Origin: Thermoproteota archaeon
GTDB lineage: Archaea; Korarchaeota; Korarchaeia; Korarchaeales; Korarchaeaceae
Direction: 5' to 3'
NCBI GenBank assembly: GCA_027491395.1
Contig: JAOZFI010000041.1
Span: 84,378 to 148,377, forward strand
Length of the DNA: 64,000 nucleotides
Positions 8,906 to 17,254 of this stretch are shown one piece after another. A program made the position numbers and the translations under genes. Position 1 is the stretch's first letter; each line of letters opens with the position of its first letter. Below the pieces are notes generated by a model. It saw only the letters and a list, made by a program, of their open reading frames with translations. It made no database searches and had not been told where the DNA came from.

Positions 8906-9860
8906 AGTGTTCCCATCCCCCCTCCTCAACTTCCTCTACCTTACCATCCAGTCTCACGAAGACTCCCCTATCCTCCACCACTCTACCGATCCTGATTAGG
9001 GAGAGGCCCTCCTTGGAGAATTCCTCCTCTAGAGAATAGACCCTGTCTTGAGGAACGGAGAATACTATCTCATACTCCTCTCCTCCATGAAAAGCTACCT
9101 CCACCGGATCGATCCTTCCCTTAGAAGCGAGCATCTCCACCATTGGGTGGAGAGGAATCCTCTCAACTAAGAATCCAAATCCACTCGCTCTAGAGAGTTC
9201 CTCGAGCGACCAATAGAGCCCGTCGCTGCTATCAACTGATGATGAGGCATAAGCTGATGCAGCGATACCCTCTTGGATTCGAGCTATCGGTTCGTAAGCC
9301 GCCTTCAAGGCTTCAACCCTCACATCGCTTGGCAAGTCCATGCCCCCGAGGAGGTGCTGGAAGGCCAGCCAAGTGAGTCCAAACCAACCCGTAGTGAACA
9401 GCACATCTCCCGGCTTTGCTCCAGACCTCTTCACCAAGTTACTCTCGATTTTACCCACTGCGAAGCCTGCAATCACGAGTTCTCTCGATTCTCCAAGGTC
9501 CCCACCGACGAAGTAGGCGCCGAATTCCCTAGATCCCTCCTCCAATCCCTTCACCACAGAGATAAACTCCTCGTCGCTCATATCCCTGCTTAGTCCAGCG
9601 GAGGCCATGAAGAAGAGAGGTCTAGCTCCCTTAGCAGCCAGATCTGAGAAGTTGGAGACCACGCACTTCCTGGCCAACTGCCTGAGGCTCATCCCCGGTA
9701 ATAGATCGGTCGCCTCAGCCACCATGTCGGTATTAAACACGTAGATCCCATCGACCAGCCTCCTAGCTGAAGCATCATCTCTACCGGGTTCTAGAAGCTC
9801 CTCAGGATCCCTACTGATGATCTCTCTGATCAGATCGATGAGTTCCCTTTCCGGTCTCAC
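8889..9860 (-). CDS. thiL: Thiamine-monophosphate kinase
   Basis: 323 aa, usual ThiL/PurM-like length. It phosphorylates thiamine monophosphate to thiamine diphosphate. Motifs: GRDDASARRL near the start (nucleotide/metal-binding Asp pair), FNTDMVAEATDLLPGMSLRQLARKCVVSNFSDLAAKGARPLFFMAS, VGGDLGESRELVIAGFAVG, and SSSVDSSDGLYWSLEELSRASG. These match archaeal ThiL. No other thiamine gene is in the window. It is divergent from the COG2403 gene. Confidence 0.9.
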   Translation of the reverse strand: MRPERELIDLIREIISRDPEELLEPGRDDASARRLVDGIYVFNTDMVAEATDLLPGMSLRQLARKCVVSNFSDLAAKGARPLFFMASAGLSRDMSDEEFISVVKGLEEGSREFGAYFVGGDLGESRELVIAGFAVGKIESNLVKRSGAKPGDVLFTTGWFGLTWLAFQHLLGGMDLPSDVRVEALKAAYEPIARIQEGIAASAYASSSVDSSDGLYWSLEELSRASGFGFLVERIPLHPMVEMLASKGRIDPVEVAFHGGEEYEIVFSVPQDRVYSLEEEFSKEGLSLIRIGRVVEDRGVFVRLDGKVEEVEEGGWEHFKSRA

Positions 9861-9920
9861 GATACGAAGATCCCGACTAAATGTTAAATCTCTTTCCTAA
9901 TGAGGAGGCTAGGTGGTCGC

Positions 9921-11242
9921 ATGGTTAAGAAGGTCGTCATAATGGGGGCCGCAGGCCGCGATTTCCACAACTTCAACGTCTTCTTCCGGGACAATGAGGA
10001 TTACCGGGTGGTCGCCTTCACGGCGGCCCAGCTACCCGATATAGCAGGCAGGATATACCCGCCCGAGCTGGCAGGTAGGCTTTACCCAGAGGGCATACCC
10101 ATAGTCCCGGAGGAGGATCTCCCTAGGCTGATAAGGGAGCAGAGAGTTGACTTAGTCGTCTTCTCTTACAGCGACGTCTCTCACCAGTACTTGATGGAAA
10201 GGGCTGCGGTAGCTCAGGCCAACGGCGCCGATTTCATGCTGCTAGGTCCTAAGAGCACCATGCTTGAGTCGGAGAAGCCCATCATTGCTGTCACAGCCGT
10301 CAGGACGGGGGCTGGGAAGAGCCCAACCAGCCGGAGGATATCCAAGATACTGAAACAGAGAGGGCTCAAGGTAGCGGTAGTCAGGCATCCTATGCCCTAC
10401 GGAGACCTGAAGAAGCAAGTGGTCCAGAAATTCACCTCCCTAGGGACCTAGACAGGTATAACGCCACTATTGAGGAGAGAGAGGACTACGAACCTCATCT
10501 GAAGCTGGGCAACGTGGTTCTGGCTGGAGTGGACTACGAGAAGGTGCTAAGGGAAGCGGAGAAGGAGGGAGACGTGATCCTGTGGGACGGTGGAAACAAC
10601 GACTTCCCGTTCTTCAAGCCGGACCTGATGATCACGGTAGCCGATCCCCTCAGAGCAGGGCATGAGCTTACATACTGGCCTGGCAGCGTGAACATCAGGA
10701 TGGCGGATGTGGTAATAATAAGCAAGGTGGACACGGCAAGCTACACCCAAGTAAACGAGATCCTTGAGAACTTAGAGAGGGTCAACCCTAAGGCTAGAGT
10801 GATCACCGCCGCCATGCCCTATATGGTCGAGGAGCCCGAGCTGGTGGAGGGCCGGAGGGTAGTGGTGGTGGAGGACGGCCCGACGGTCACCCACGGCGAG
10901 ATGGGCTACGGTGCTGGATATTTGATGGCGAAGAGGCTTCATGCTGAAGTAATTGATCCCAGACCCTACGCAGTCGGGTCCATAAAGGAGGTATACGATA
11001 AGTACCCGCATCTGGGACCCGTGCTACCGGCGATGGGCTACAGCAATAGGCAGATGCGTGAGCTGGAGGAGACGATTAACGCGATACCTGCGGAAGCGGT
11101 TGTCCTAGGAACACCAACTGACTTGGGCAGGTATCTGAAGATAGACAAGCCAACGGCCCATGTGAAGTATGAACTACAAGAGATAGGGCCACTCACCTTG
11201 GACAAGGTAATCGACGATTTCCTAGAAAGGGTGAGACTTTGA
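9921..11242 (+). pseudogene. COG2403 predicted GTPase / cyclic 2,3-diphosphoglycerate synthetase-like, split by a -1 frameshift
   Basis: Two frames make one protein of about 440 aa. The first (ATG 9921, preceded by AGGTGG; an upstream ATG at 9900 is less likely) runs through KKVVIMGAAGRDFHNFNVFF, GPKSTM and the P-loop RTGAGKS to a TAG at 10449-10451. The expected continuation, from DLDRYNATIEEREDYEPHLKLGNVV on, lies in the -1 frame and is open to 11242; it contains DGGNNDFPF and ISKVD. Adding one G to GGG at 10443-10445 restores the frame. The rest is well conserved, so this is either a very recent mutation or a one-base sequence error. It is translationally coupled (ATGA) to the next gene. 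Confidence 0.8.
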
Positions 11243-11991
11243 ATGGAAGGGAGAGGAGGATCTGGCTCCTCACATGGAAGGAGTTCAAGGAAGCTTTGGA
11301 GGATACGGACCTAGTTATACTACCCATGGGCGTCAGCGAGGCTCATGGAAACCACCTGCCTCTGGGCACTGACTTCATCATACCTGAATGGATAGCGGAG
11401 TGGCTGGCCGAGGAGCTGAATGCACTGATCGCACCCCCCATAAGATACGGGGTCGTTACTGGCCTCTCTGGGTATTGGGGGTCTATGAGCGTGAGGGAGA
11501 GCACCTTGGAGGCGCTCACGTACGACGTACTGACCGAACTCTCCAACAACGGATTCGAGCGGGTGATAATACTCAACGGTCACGGTGGTTCCGGTCAAGT
11601 TAGGGCGATCACCAATGCCATGAAGAGAGCTTGGAGGGAATTGGGCCTCAAGAGTCTGATGGTGATGTGGTGGGAGCTCTCCTCAGACATCACGGAGGAA
11701 CTGCTCGGTGGCAGTGGCGGACACGCGGGTGTCGATGAGACAGCTATGGTGATGGCAGTTGATCCTAGCCTAGTGAAGGGGAAGATGGAGAAGGAGGAGA
11801 TATACAGGTTGAGGAAGGGTATATCCCCCACGCCGATGCCCGGATCCATACTCTCATATGACGACGGGTTCGTCGATGCCATCCCGTCCCCCGACAAAGC
11901 GGAAGAGTTCGCTAAGAAGCTACTTGAGAGAATAAAGGAGGAAATAGAGAAGATCTTGGATGGATGGGACAGACAGGACATTCTGGTATAA
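11239..11991 (+). CDS. Creatininase-family amidohydrolase (ArfB/MftE-like)
   Basis: 250 aa. Metal-binding residues are visible as Glu-34, His-36 and Asp-45 (GVSEAHGNHLPLGTD), NGHGG in the middle, and HAGVDET with the catalytic Glu. In archaea this family includes ArfB, the deformylase of riboflavin/F420 biosynthesis, and creatininase-like enzymes of unknown substrate. There are no F420 or flavin genes next to it apart from ribL at 29.7 kb, so the exact reaction is open. It overlaps the COG2403 gene by 4 bases. Confidence 0.82.
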   Translation: MNGRERRIWLLTWKEFKEALEDTDLVILPMGVSEAHGNHLPLGTDFIIPEWIAEWLAEELNALIAPPIRYGVVTGLSGYWGSMSVRESTLEALTYDVLTELSNNGFERVIILNGHGGSGQVRAITNAMKRAWRELGLKSLMVMWWELSSDITEELLGGSGGHAGVDETAMVMAVDPSLVKGKMEKEEIYRLRKGISPTPMPGSILSYDDGFVDAIPSPDKAEEFAKKLLERIKEEIEKILDGWDRQDILV

Positions 11992-11999
11992 ACGCGGCT

Positions 12000-12716
12000 C
12001 TAGATCAAACTATTCCTCCAATTTTTGGCCCTGAGAACTATCCTCTTGATCATAGCAGTTTCGAACATTCTCCTCTCATCGGGGTACAGCAGCAGGTAGG
12101 GTGTATCTTCCCTCAGCCCAGGGATTACTCTATGGAGGGGCCTGGTGTCAGAGATGTGTACAGCCACGCCAACGAGCTTCCTATGAGCTAACATAATGGC
12201 TGGAGTATGATCGTGAATGTACACGACGCCCAACCTTGGATCCGCAAGTCTATCCGCTATTTCCTTGGAATTACTACCAATCAGCTCAAACGCTGCGTAC
12301 TGATCCCTGCCCAACCTAGTCACTAGGGCTTGAAGCTTCCTTGCGGCGACTAACGGATTGCCCTCGTAAGGTCTCTGGGAGGGTCTGATGACCAGGAAAT
12401 CAGCATTTATGGAGTAAGCGAGCCTCATAGCCTCCTCAACACTCTTGATGGAGGCCTCCGCTATGTGGGGATTAGTGCTGAACACGTTCACATCGCTCAC
12501 AGGAGATCTCACTGCCACTATCGTGTCAAGTTCCCTCACAACCGTTCTCAGGTGGGATATGACTGACCTGTGGAGCAGGGATGGCAGGTAGCGCGGAGGC
12601 TCCGTGGAGACCACGACACCCTCGCATCCGGACCTGACCAGTAGCATGACCACCTCAGGGAGCTCAGCTCCCCACATGAAGTCAGTCGAACACAAAAGCC
12701 TCAAACCCTTCGTCAA
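12000..12716 (-). CDS. TIM-barrel protein, xylose-isomerase-like
   Basis: 238 aa. The layout, with strands ending in LLCSTDFMWGA, GVVVSTEP, TIVAVRSP, FLVIRPSQRP, AAFELIG and GVVYIHDH, recalls the sugar-phosphate isomerase/epimerase (AP endonuclease 2-like) barrel. A clear set of metal ligands is not obvious: only Glu in FELIG and the His pair in IHDH stand out. It ends 8 bases from the convergent creatininase gene. Function unknown. Confidence 0.6.
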   Translation of the reverse strand: MTKGLRLLCSTDFMWGAELPEVVMLLVRSGCEGVVVSTEPPRYLPSLLHRSVISHLRTVVRELDTIVAVRSPVSDVNVFSTNPHIAEASIKSVEEAMRLAYSINADFLVIRPSQRPYEGNPLVAARKLQALVTRLGRDQYAAFELIGSNSKEIADRLADPRLGVVYIHDHTPAIMLAHRKLVGVAVHISDTRPLHRVIPGLREDTPYLLLYPDERRMFETAMIKRIVLRAKNWRNSLI

Positions 12717-13308
12717 GATTACCCCCTTGCTTCCGGGTAGAATTTCGATCCTTGTAGGTATATAATTTTGATCTTAAATATGCAAGATTTACCCATCTCT
12801 GGCCCCAATGGTTCGAGATATCTTTTTCAAAACGATGATTTACTGAAAATTATTCTGAGACAGGTATTCTAAGATCTTACAACCAATCTGTCACAATATA
12901 GGGGCTCTCATCGGGAGGGAAAGGTTATTATACGGCTATAGAAGATGAAAGGTCACAGCATAGATTTGTTCTTAGATACCCCAAGTATTCTATCTCCTTG
13001 CATGATACCAAATCCGTTAATGCTATCATCAATAATATACACACTAAAATTTATTTAGGATAGTAAATTTCAATAAAATAGAATTATTCAATACAACAAT
13101 GGATAAATATACATTGTTAGATTTATATTCTTTCTGAGCATTGGAAACCCTTCTATCATTTACTGGATTGTAGAGGGATACCATACCACTGATAAGGCTA
13201 TCGAGATATAGGCAATTACTTCGATCGATCGATTCTTCGCCGAGAAAATAGAAAAGCTTATATTTAATCTTCCATTGTTTGAATACGGCCCTATAAGGGT
13301 TTGTCAAG
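12717..13308. other. AT-rich intergenic region without a supported gene
   Basis: About 590 bases, strikingly more A/T-rich than the rest. It contains many stops in all frames. The longest open frame (13044-13307, minus strand, 87 codons) uses Asn, Lys, Ile, Tyr and Ser in a way unlike neighbouring genes and has no recognisable motif. TATA-like stretches occur near 12761-12780. I see no tandem repeats, CRISPR repeats or tRNA. It may be a decayed insertion or a long upstream region of the histone gene. Confidence 0.5.
13256..13268 (+). promoter_or_regulatory. Histone gene promoter (BRE/TATA)
   Basis: A purine-rich BRE-like GAAAAGC followed by TTATATTTAAT. Transcription would begin near 13288, leaving a leader of about 33 bases that contains the ribosome-binding site GAGGTGA at 13309-13315 ahead of ATG 13321. 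This gene therefore has a leader, unlike many neighbours. Confidence 0.65.
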
Positions 13309-13320
13309 AGGTGAGACTAT

Positions 13321-13551
13321 ATGCCCCAGAAGCCTGCCAAGCATCTACCCCTTGCTCCCGTATACCGGATCATAAAGGAGGCCGGCGCTGAGAGGGTCAG
13401 CGATGACGCTAAGGCCAGGCTAGCCTACTATCTTGAGAAGTTCGCTTACGAGGTAGGCAAGTACGCTGTTGACCTAGCCAGACACGCCAAGAGGAAGACC
13501 GTCACCGACAGAGACATCGAGCTGGCCGTAGAGGCCATCTGGAAGAAGTAA
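13321..13551 (+). CDS. Archaeal histone
   Basis: 76 aa, a single histone fold of the HMf type. Residues PLAPVYRIIKEAGAERVSDDAKARLAYYLEKFAYEVGKYAVDLARHAKRKTVTDRDIELAVEAIWKK show the three helices, the conserved Arg after strand 1, the RKTVT loop, and the RD pair of the dimer core. The N-terminal extension QKPAKHLPLA is slightly longer than usual. It wraps and compacts DNA. Histones are absent from most Sulfolobales but present in Korarchaeota, Thaumarchaeota and Euryarchaeota. Confidence 0.96.
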   Translation: MPQKPAKHLPLAPVYRIIKEAGAERVSDDAKARLAYYLEKFAYEVGKYAVDLARHAKRKTVTDRDIELAVEAIWKK

Positions 13552-13558
13552 GCCGGCC

Positions 13559-13577
13559 TCCCTAACCCTCTTTCTTT
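13559..13577 (+). terminator. Pyrimidine-rich terminator after the histone gene
   Basis: Just past the TAA the plus strand has CCCTAACCCTCTTTCTTTT, a T-rich run of the kind that ends transcription in archaea. It also separates the gene from the convergent tRNA-Arg. Confidence 0.45.
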
Positions 13578-13651
13578 TAACTCGATTATACGGCCTCATC
13601 GGAACTGGGAACTACTCCTTTCATAATAGTCTAACTCGTTCAACTGTGAAA

Positions 13652-13726
13652 CGGGCCCGGGGGGACTTGAACCCCCGACCTGCGGCTCCGAAGGCCGCCG
13701 CTCTATCCTTGCTGAGCTACGGGCCC
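13652..13726 (-). tRNA. tRNA-Arg (anticodon TCG)
   Basis: The minus strand folds into a standard cloverleaf: acceptor GGGCCCG with CGGGCCC, D arm with GTAGCTCAGC, anticodon arm GCGGC-CTTCGGA-GCCGC giving anticodon TCG, and T arm GGGGG-TTCAAGT-CCCCC. The discriminator base is G and no CCA is encoded. A TATA-like element at 13750-13757 lies about 27 bases upstream of the 5' end. Confidence 0.95.
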
Positions 13727-13749
13727 CCAGAAGATGGGATCCTTCGGGC

Positions 13750-13757
13750 TTAATAGT
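13750..13757 (-). promoter_or_regulatory. TATA element of tRNA-Arg
   Basis: CTATTAAG on the minus strand, centred about 27 bases upstream of the tRNA 5' end at 13726, the normal archaeal distance. Confidence 0.5.
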
Positions 13758-13770
13758 GTATGCCCTCTAG

Positions 13771-14958
13771 TCACTCTCCCTTCCCACCCTTAATCACCTG
13801 TCTGCTGAAGAAGTAGGCCCCTACTAGCAGCATCACCACCGATAATACGAGCAAGGTCCAATCACCCTCTGCCAGCTTGGCTCCGACCAGACCGAAGAAT
13901 GTAGCTCTTGGGACGATTGCTAGTACATTCGCCAATACGAAGACGAGGAAATTCATCCCGACAGCTCCGGCCACGTAAGAGGTGACATCTAAGGGAAGAA
14001 ATGGGATAAGCCTAGTTATGAAGACCAGCCAGCCACCCCACCTGTCAAACCACGAGTAGACCTTCCTCAACAGGTCCTCCCTTATGTAGTACTCTAGGAT
14101 CCTCTTTCCCAAAGCCCTAGCGATGAAGTAGTTGATGATCGAGCCGACAGCTATCCCCATACCACCATATATCCCCACCTCAACAGGACTCATGCCCAAA
14201 GCCCCAGCAGCGACTAGGACAGCATCCGCAGGTATGGGTGAGATCACGGCTTGGAGAATCATCGCAGCGAAGAGACCTATTGCCCCATGTCTCCTGACGA
14301 AAGAAGAGATCTCCTCTGCCATGGCTTGATAATGTTCCAGATGCTCTCCTATGAATCTGACTTGATACACATTGCCGAGAAGAGCTAAGGAGGTGAGGAA
14401 GCCAAAGCTGCTAGGCCTCATACTCAGTTTACTCAGGAAAATAACGACCACGAATCCCTCCAGCAAGTAGAGCCCCCAAAATGGAGAAGGAGGTTCAGCA
14501 ATCAGTTGAGCCAGTACGGGTGGTAGGGAGGCTATCGAGGAGATCGCTATGGCCCTCCTAATGGAAACCCCAGATGAGGTCAGCAAGGCCATGGAAAGGC
14601 CGCTCCCCCCAAACCCTATCGAGCTAACGCCTTGAGCGAATCCAGACACAAAACCATCCATAGCATCAGGATTTCGACCTTCTTCTACAGAGAGAAGTCC
14701 CCACCTGAGAAAAGCTACAGCTAAAAGTCCGATTAATGAGAGACCAGCTACTATTAACCCTCCCATAGTGGGATCGACGTAATTCAGCCACCCTCTCAGT
14801 AAGAAGGTTAGTAACGAGGAGGTCATCAGGGCAGATACCGCCGCCTTAGGCTCCAACCCCTCCCTAGCTAGGTATATCCCCGGTATTCCAGCGAGGTGTC
14901 CCGAGGGAAGGGGCCATACGGGTATCCACTCTAGGAGCCCGGCGGCGTACTCCAGCAT
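13771..14958 (-). CDS. Fusion of a UppP/BacA-like membrane domain with a DedA/VTT domain
   Basis: 395 aa polytopic membrane protein. The N-terminal half resembles undecaprenyl-diphosphatase UppP: GLLEWIP...PSGH (Glu-10, Ser-19, His-21) aligns with GLTEFLPVSSTGH, and GFAQGVSSIGFGGSG (residues 106-120) with the PGFSRSG loop, but the catalytic Arg of SRSG is Gly here. The C-terminal half (about 205-390) is a DedA/SNARE-associated domain with SPIPADAVLVAAGALG and FDRWGGWLVFITRLIPFLPLDVTSYVAGAVGMN; DedA proteins include polyprenyl-phosphate flippases. The domains would join lipid-carrier recognition and transport. The reduced catalytic motif makes phosphatase activity doubtful. Confidence 0.75.
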   Translation of the reverse strand: MLEYAAGLLEWIPVWPLPSGHLAGIPGIYLAREGLEPKAAVSALMTSSLLTFLLRGWLNYVDPTMGGLIVAGLSLIGLLAVAFLRWGLLSVEEGRNPDAMDGFVSGFAQGVSSIGFGGSGLSMALLTSSGVSIRRAIAISSIASLPPVLAQLIAEPPSPFWGLYLLEGFVVVIFLSKLSMRPSSFGFLTSLALLGNVYQVRFIGEHLEHYQAMAEEISSFVRRHGAIGLFAAMILQAVISPIPADAVLVAAGALGMSPVEVGIYGGMGIAVGSIINYFIARALGKRILEYYIREDLLRKVYSWFDRWGGWLVFITRLIPFLPLDVTSYVAGAVGMNFLVFVLANVLAIVPRATFFGLVGAKLAEGDWTLLVLSVVMLLVGAYFFSRQVIKGGKGE

Positions 14959-14977
14959 ATGCAGGATGATAAAGTTT

Positions 14978-14988
14978 CAAATATTAAT
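14978..14988. promoter_or_regulatory. AT element between divergent UppP-DedA and isomerase-like genes
   Basis: CAAATATTAAT, containing the palindrome AATATT, lies about 23-24 bases from the minus-strand ATG at 14958 and from the plus-strand ATG at 15005. It is the only A/T-rich TATA candidate in the 46-base gap. Confidence 0.5.
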
Positions 14989-15004
14989 AGTGGTTGGTGG
15001 CTTG

Positions 15005-15805
15005 ATGGTCGACTTCACCTACGGGGGGATGAACAACCCCCATAGAGACCTGATGGAGGAGATAGAATCCATTCTGGAGCTCGGTTTGGATTACGTAGAA
15101 ATAACGGTCGAATGGCCCTATTCATGGGTAGACACGATTCTCAATCATATAGTCGAGCTGAATGATCTGGCCAGTTCTCACAACTCCTTTTACCTGATAC
15201 ACTCCCCTTGGTACTTGGAGGTAGGCCATCCCTATGATGAGGTTAGGAAGGGGGCCCTCAAGGAGGCTTTCAAGGTCTTAGATATCGCCGCCAGACTGGA
15301 ATCCCCCTACGCAACCTTTCACCCCTTCACCCCAGGATGGCTAGCCGCCATCAGGGAGAAGGCTAGGGAGTTCAATGTAGCGGGTTTCAGGGAGCTGGTT
15401 GCATATTCCAAGGAGAAGGGGGTTCAAGTACTGGTCGAGAATGTGGATCACGGTGCCTTCAGGTCGCCCTCCGATATAAGGTACCTAGTGGATAACGTTC
15501 CAGAGCTGTTCGTCACCCTCGATATCGGACACACCTTCCTCAATGGAGGTGTGGATAAGCTCAAATCCTACATAAACAAGCTCGGCAGTGAGATCATGCA
15601 TCTACACGCCCACGACAATGACCTCAACAGGGATCTTCACCTCCCCATAGGAGCTGGCAGGATACCGTGGAATGAGACTGTTGAGGAGATCAGGTCTTGG
15701 GGATACAAGGGTACGGTGACATTGGAACCCCACGTATCGGACATTGACTACTTAAGGATATCTAGGGATAAGCTCTCATCCCTACTTGAGGCTCCAAGCC
15801 ACTAA
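15005..15805 (+). CDS. Sugar-phosphate isomerase/epimerase-type TIM barrel
   Basis: 266 aa from ATG 15005; the in-frame ATG at 14966 lies upstream of the TATA candidate and is not favoured. It is an AP-endonuclease-2-like barrel: YVEITVEWP, LIHSPWYLEVGH, ATFHPFTPG, VLVENVDHG (Glu ligand), VTLDIGHTF (Asp and His), MHLHAHDNDLNRDLHLPIGAGRIPW, VTLEPH. All metal ligands of the IolE/xylose isomerase-like family appear present, so it is probably an active sugar isomerase or epimerase of unknown substrate. Its end overlaps the convergent membrane gene by 24 bases. Confidence 0.82.
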   Translation: MVDFTYGGMNNPHRDLMEEIESILELGLDYVEITVEWPYSWVDTILNHIVELNDLASSHNSFYLIHSPWYLEVGHPYDEVRKGALKEAFKVLDIAARLESPYATFHPFTPGWLAAIREKAREFNVAGFRELVAYSKEKGVQVLVENVDHGAFRSPSDIRYLVDNVPELFVTLDIGHTFLNGGVDKLKSYINKLGSEIMHLHAHDNDLNRDLHLPIGAGRIPWNETVEEIRSWGYKGTVTLEPHVSDIDYLRISRDKLSSLLEAPSH

Positions 15806-16348
15806 ACATGTGGCAGAGGTTATTAGGACGGAGACCACCATGCCCAGCAGGATCTGACCCAGTGTGTGGGAGCCTGATCTCCATCTGGACCAAGCCAAAA
15901 CGGGGACCAAGGCCATCAGCAGAGCTCCTAGGGGATAATTCCCTAAGATCATTAAGAAGGTGGCCGGACCAGCTAGGCCCGCCATGTGAACACTCACCTT
16001 GGTGGCGCAGTGATTGATCACGGCTATTGCTAGTGTGACCGCCAGATAAGATAGGGAGAGAACGGCCATCGGGCATGAGCCCAGTGATGTAAGCAATACA
16101 GTGGCTACAGAATAGCAGACTATGGCCTGAGCGAAAAAGGGACCTCTAGCGTACCTATCCGGGACGAGGATGTCCATCTCCCCTGAGAGAGACTTCTTCA
16201 CAACGTTGGCCACGGGGCAGATGACGATCAACAGGAAGGACACTATGAGGCTCAAGAGATCTGGGTACATGGCATAGACTCCTAGAGACGAGATGGCTGC
16301 TATGGTCACCGGTGACAGCAGCAGGGCTATGGCTCTGTGAGTGTCCAT
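15782..16348 (-). CDS. PAP2-like membrane lipid phosphatase candidate
   Basis: 188 aa with five or six hydrophobic segments. KVSVHMAGLAGP in the middle and SRWRSGSHTLGQILLG near the end resemble the second (SxH) and third (SRxxxxxHxxxD) motifs of PAP2 phosphatases, although the final Asp is Gln. An upstream KK at the end of helix 2 could be the first motif. Two genes away lies the UppP-like/DedA fusion, so both may act on isoprenoid phosphates. The PAP2 assignment is moderate; a degenerate, non-catalytic relative is possible. Confidence 0.6.
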   Translation of the reverse strand: MDTHRAIALLLSPVTIAAISSLGVYAMYPDLLSLIVSFLLIVICPVANVVKKSLSGEMDILVPDRYARGPFFAQAIVCYSVATVLLTSLGSCPMAVLSLSYLAVTLAIAVINHCATKVSVHMAGLAGPATFLMILGNYPLGALLMALVPVLAWSRWRSGSHTLGQILLGMVVSVLITSATCLVAWSLK

Positions 16349-16367
16349 CGGTGGCCAATCCTAGGTT

Positions 16368-16378
16368 GATTTAAAAAA
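16368..16378. promoter_or_regulatory. Shared TATA element between PAP2-like and dtdA genes
   Basis: GATTTAAAAAA, whose core (16370-16378) is centred at 16374, exactly midway between the minus-strand ATG at 16348 and the plus-strand ATG at 16400, 26 bases from each. One element could drive two leaderless transcripts. Confidence 0.65.
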
Positions 16379-16399
16379 GAGTTTCCCCGCCTAAAACCT

Positions 16400-17254
16400 A
16401 TGAAAACGAAAGTTTCCCTCCTTTACTCATTGAGAGATCCAGCGGGCAGGAACATGGCCTCCGAGATAAGTGAGAGGTTGGGGGAGCAATTCGATTTGAG
16501 AGGTAAGAGCATAGAGTTAGTCAGCTTCGAGAGGGAGATTCTCTACGTAAAAAGCTGTGAGGAGCTTGGAGTATCCGATTTTGACTACGTGGTGGTACTC
16601 TCTAGGCATAGCGGTACCCCTCACAGACCCATACTTACTGCTCATGTCCCTGGGAACTTCGGTCGGGCTAAGTATGGGGGCGAGTCCTTCAAGCTGGGCA
16701 TAGCAATACCCTCCCTCATGAAGGAGTACTTGGTGGCCGCCTCTAAGAGGGTGGAAGGGACGGGATATTCTGTGGGATTCGAGCCGACCCACCATGGTCC
16801 CACCATCGAAAAGCCCATAGCCTTCTTGGAGATAGGCTGCGATGAGGAAGCTTGGAACGATCCCAATGGAATAAGAATGGCAGCGGAATCCGTAGTAGAG
16901 GCGCTGGAGAACTGGACCGTGGGTAAATACATCCCGACAATAGCTTTTGGTGGCCCACACGTGAACGACCACTTCACTAGGGTGGAACTCAAGACGATGT
17001 ATGCGATCGGCCACACGGCGAGGAAGCTAGATGCCAGCTGGGTCGATGTTACCATGGTAAGGCAGGCGATCGAGAGGAACGGAGAACCGCCCGAAATGGC
17101 CATAGTCGATAACAAGGGTTTGAAGGGAGAGGATCGGGAGAGGATAGAGACGGCTTTAAGGGAGATCGGACTGAGGATGGTTAGGGTAAAAAAACTCCTG
17201 AGGGAGGGAATTGAGGTCTGGGAAGAGCAGGGGGGTCAAAAGGAAGAAGTATAG
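16400..17254 (+). CDS. dtdA: D-aminoacyl-tRNA deacylase (archaeal DTD2/GEK1 type)
   Basis: 284 aa. It removes D-amino acids from mischarged tRNAs. Motifs: VVVLSRHSGTPHRPILTAHVPGNFG near residue 75, GFEPTHHGPTI, FLEIGCDEEAW, and IAFGGPHVNDHFT, all with the His and Cys residues characteristic of this zinc-dependent archaeal/plant family. It starts at ATG 16400, leaderless from the shared TATA, and its end overlaps the next frame by 44 bases. Confidence 0.92.
   Translation: MKTKVSLLYSLRDPAGRNMASEISERLGEQFDLRGKSIELVSFEREILYVKSCEELGVSDFDYVVVLSRHSGTPHRPILTAHVPGNFGRAKYGGESFKLGIAIPSLMKEYLVAASKRVEGTGYSVGFEPTHHGPTIEKPIAFLEIGCDEEAWNDPNGIRMAAESVVEALENWTVGKYIPTIAFGGPHVNDHFTRVELKTMYAIGHTARKLDASWVDVTMVRQAIERNGEPPEMAIVDNKGLKGEDRERIETALREIGLRMVRVKKLLREGIEVWEEQGGQKEEV

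Noticed and set aside
9236..9262. C/D-box-like TGATGATGA and CTGATG
   Set aside because: It lies inside the conserved thiL coding sequence and is explained by codons.
10440..10451. Programmed -1 frameshift signal
   Set aside because: No X-XXY-YYZ heptamer and no obvious downstream pseudoknot. A missing G in a short G run is simpler. Kept as a finding but not claimed as recoding.
13044..13307. 87-codon open frame on the minus strand
   Set aside because: It lies in an A/T-rich region, its composition (Asn, Lys, Ile, Tyr, Ser) is unlike other genes here and it has no motif. An open frame of this length by chance is not surprising.
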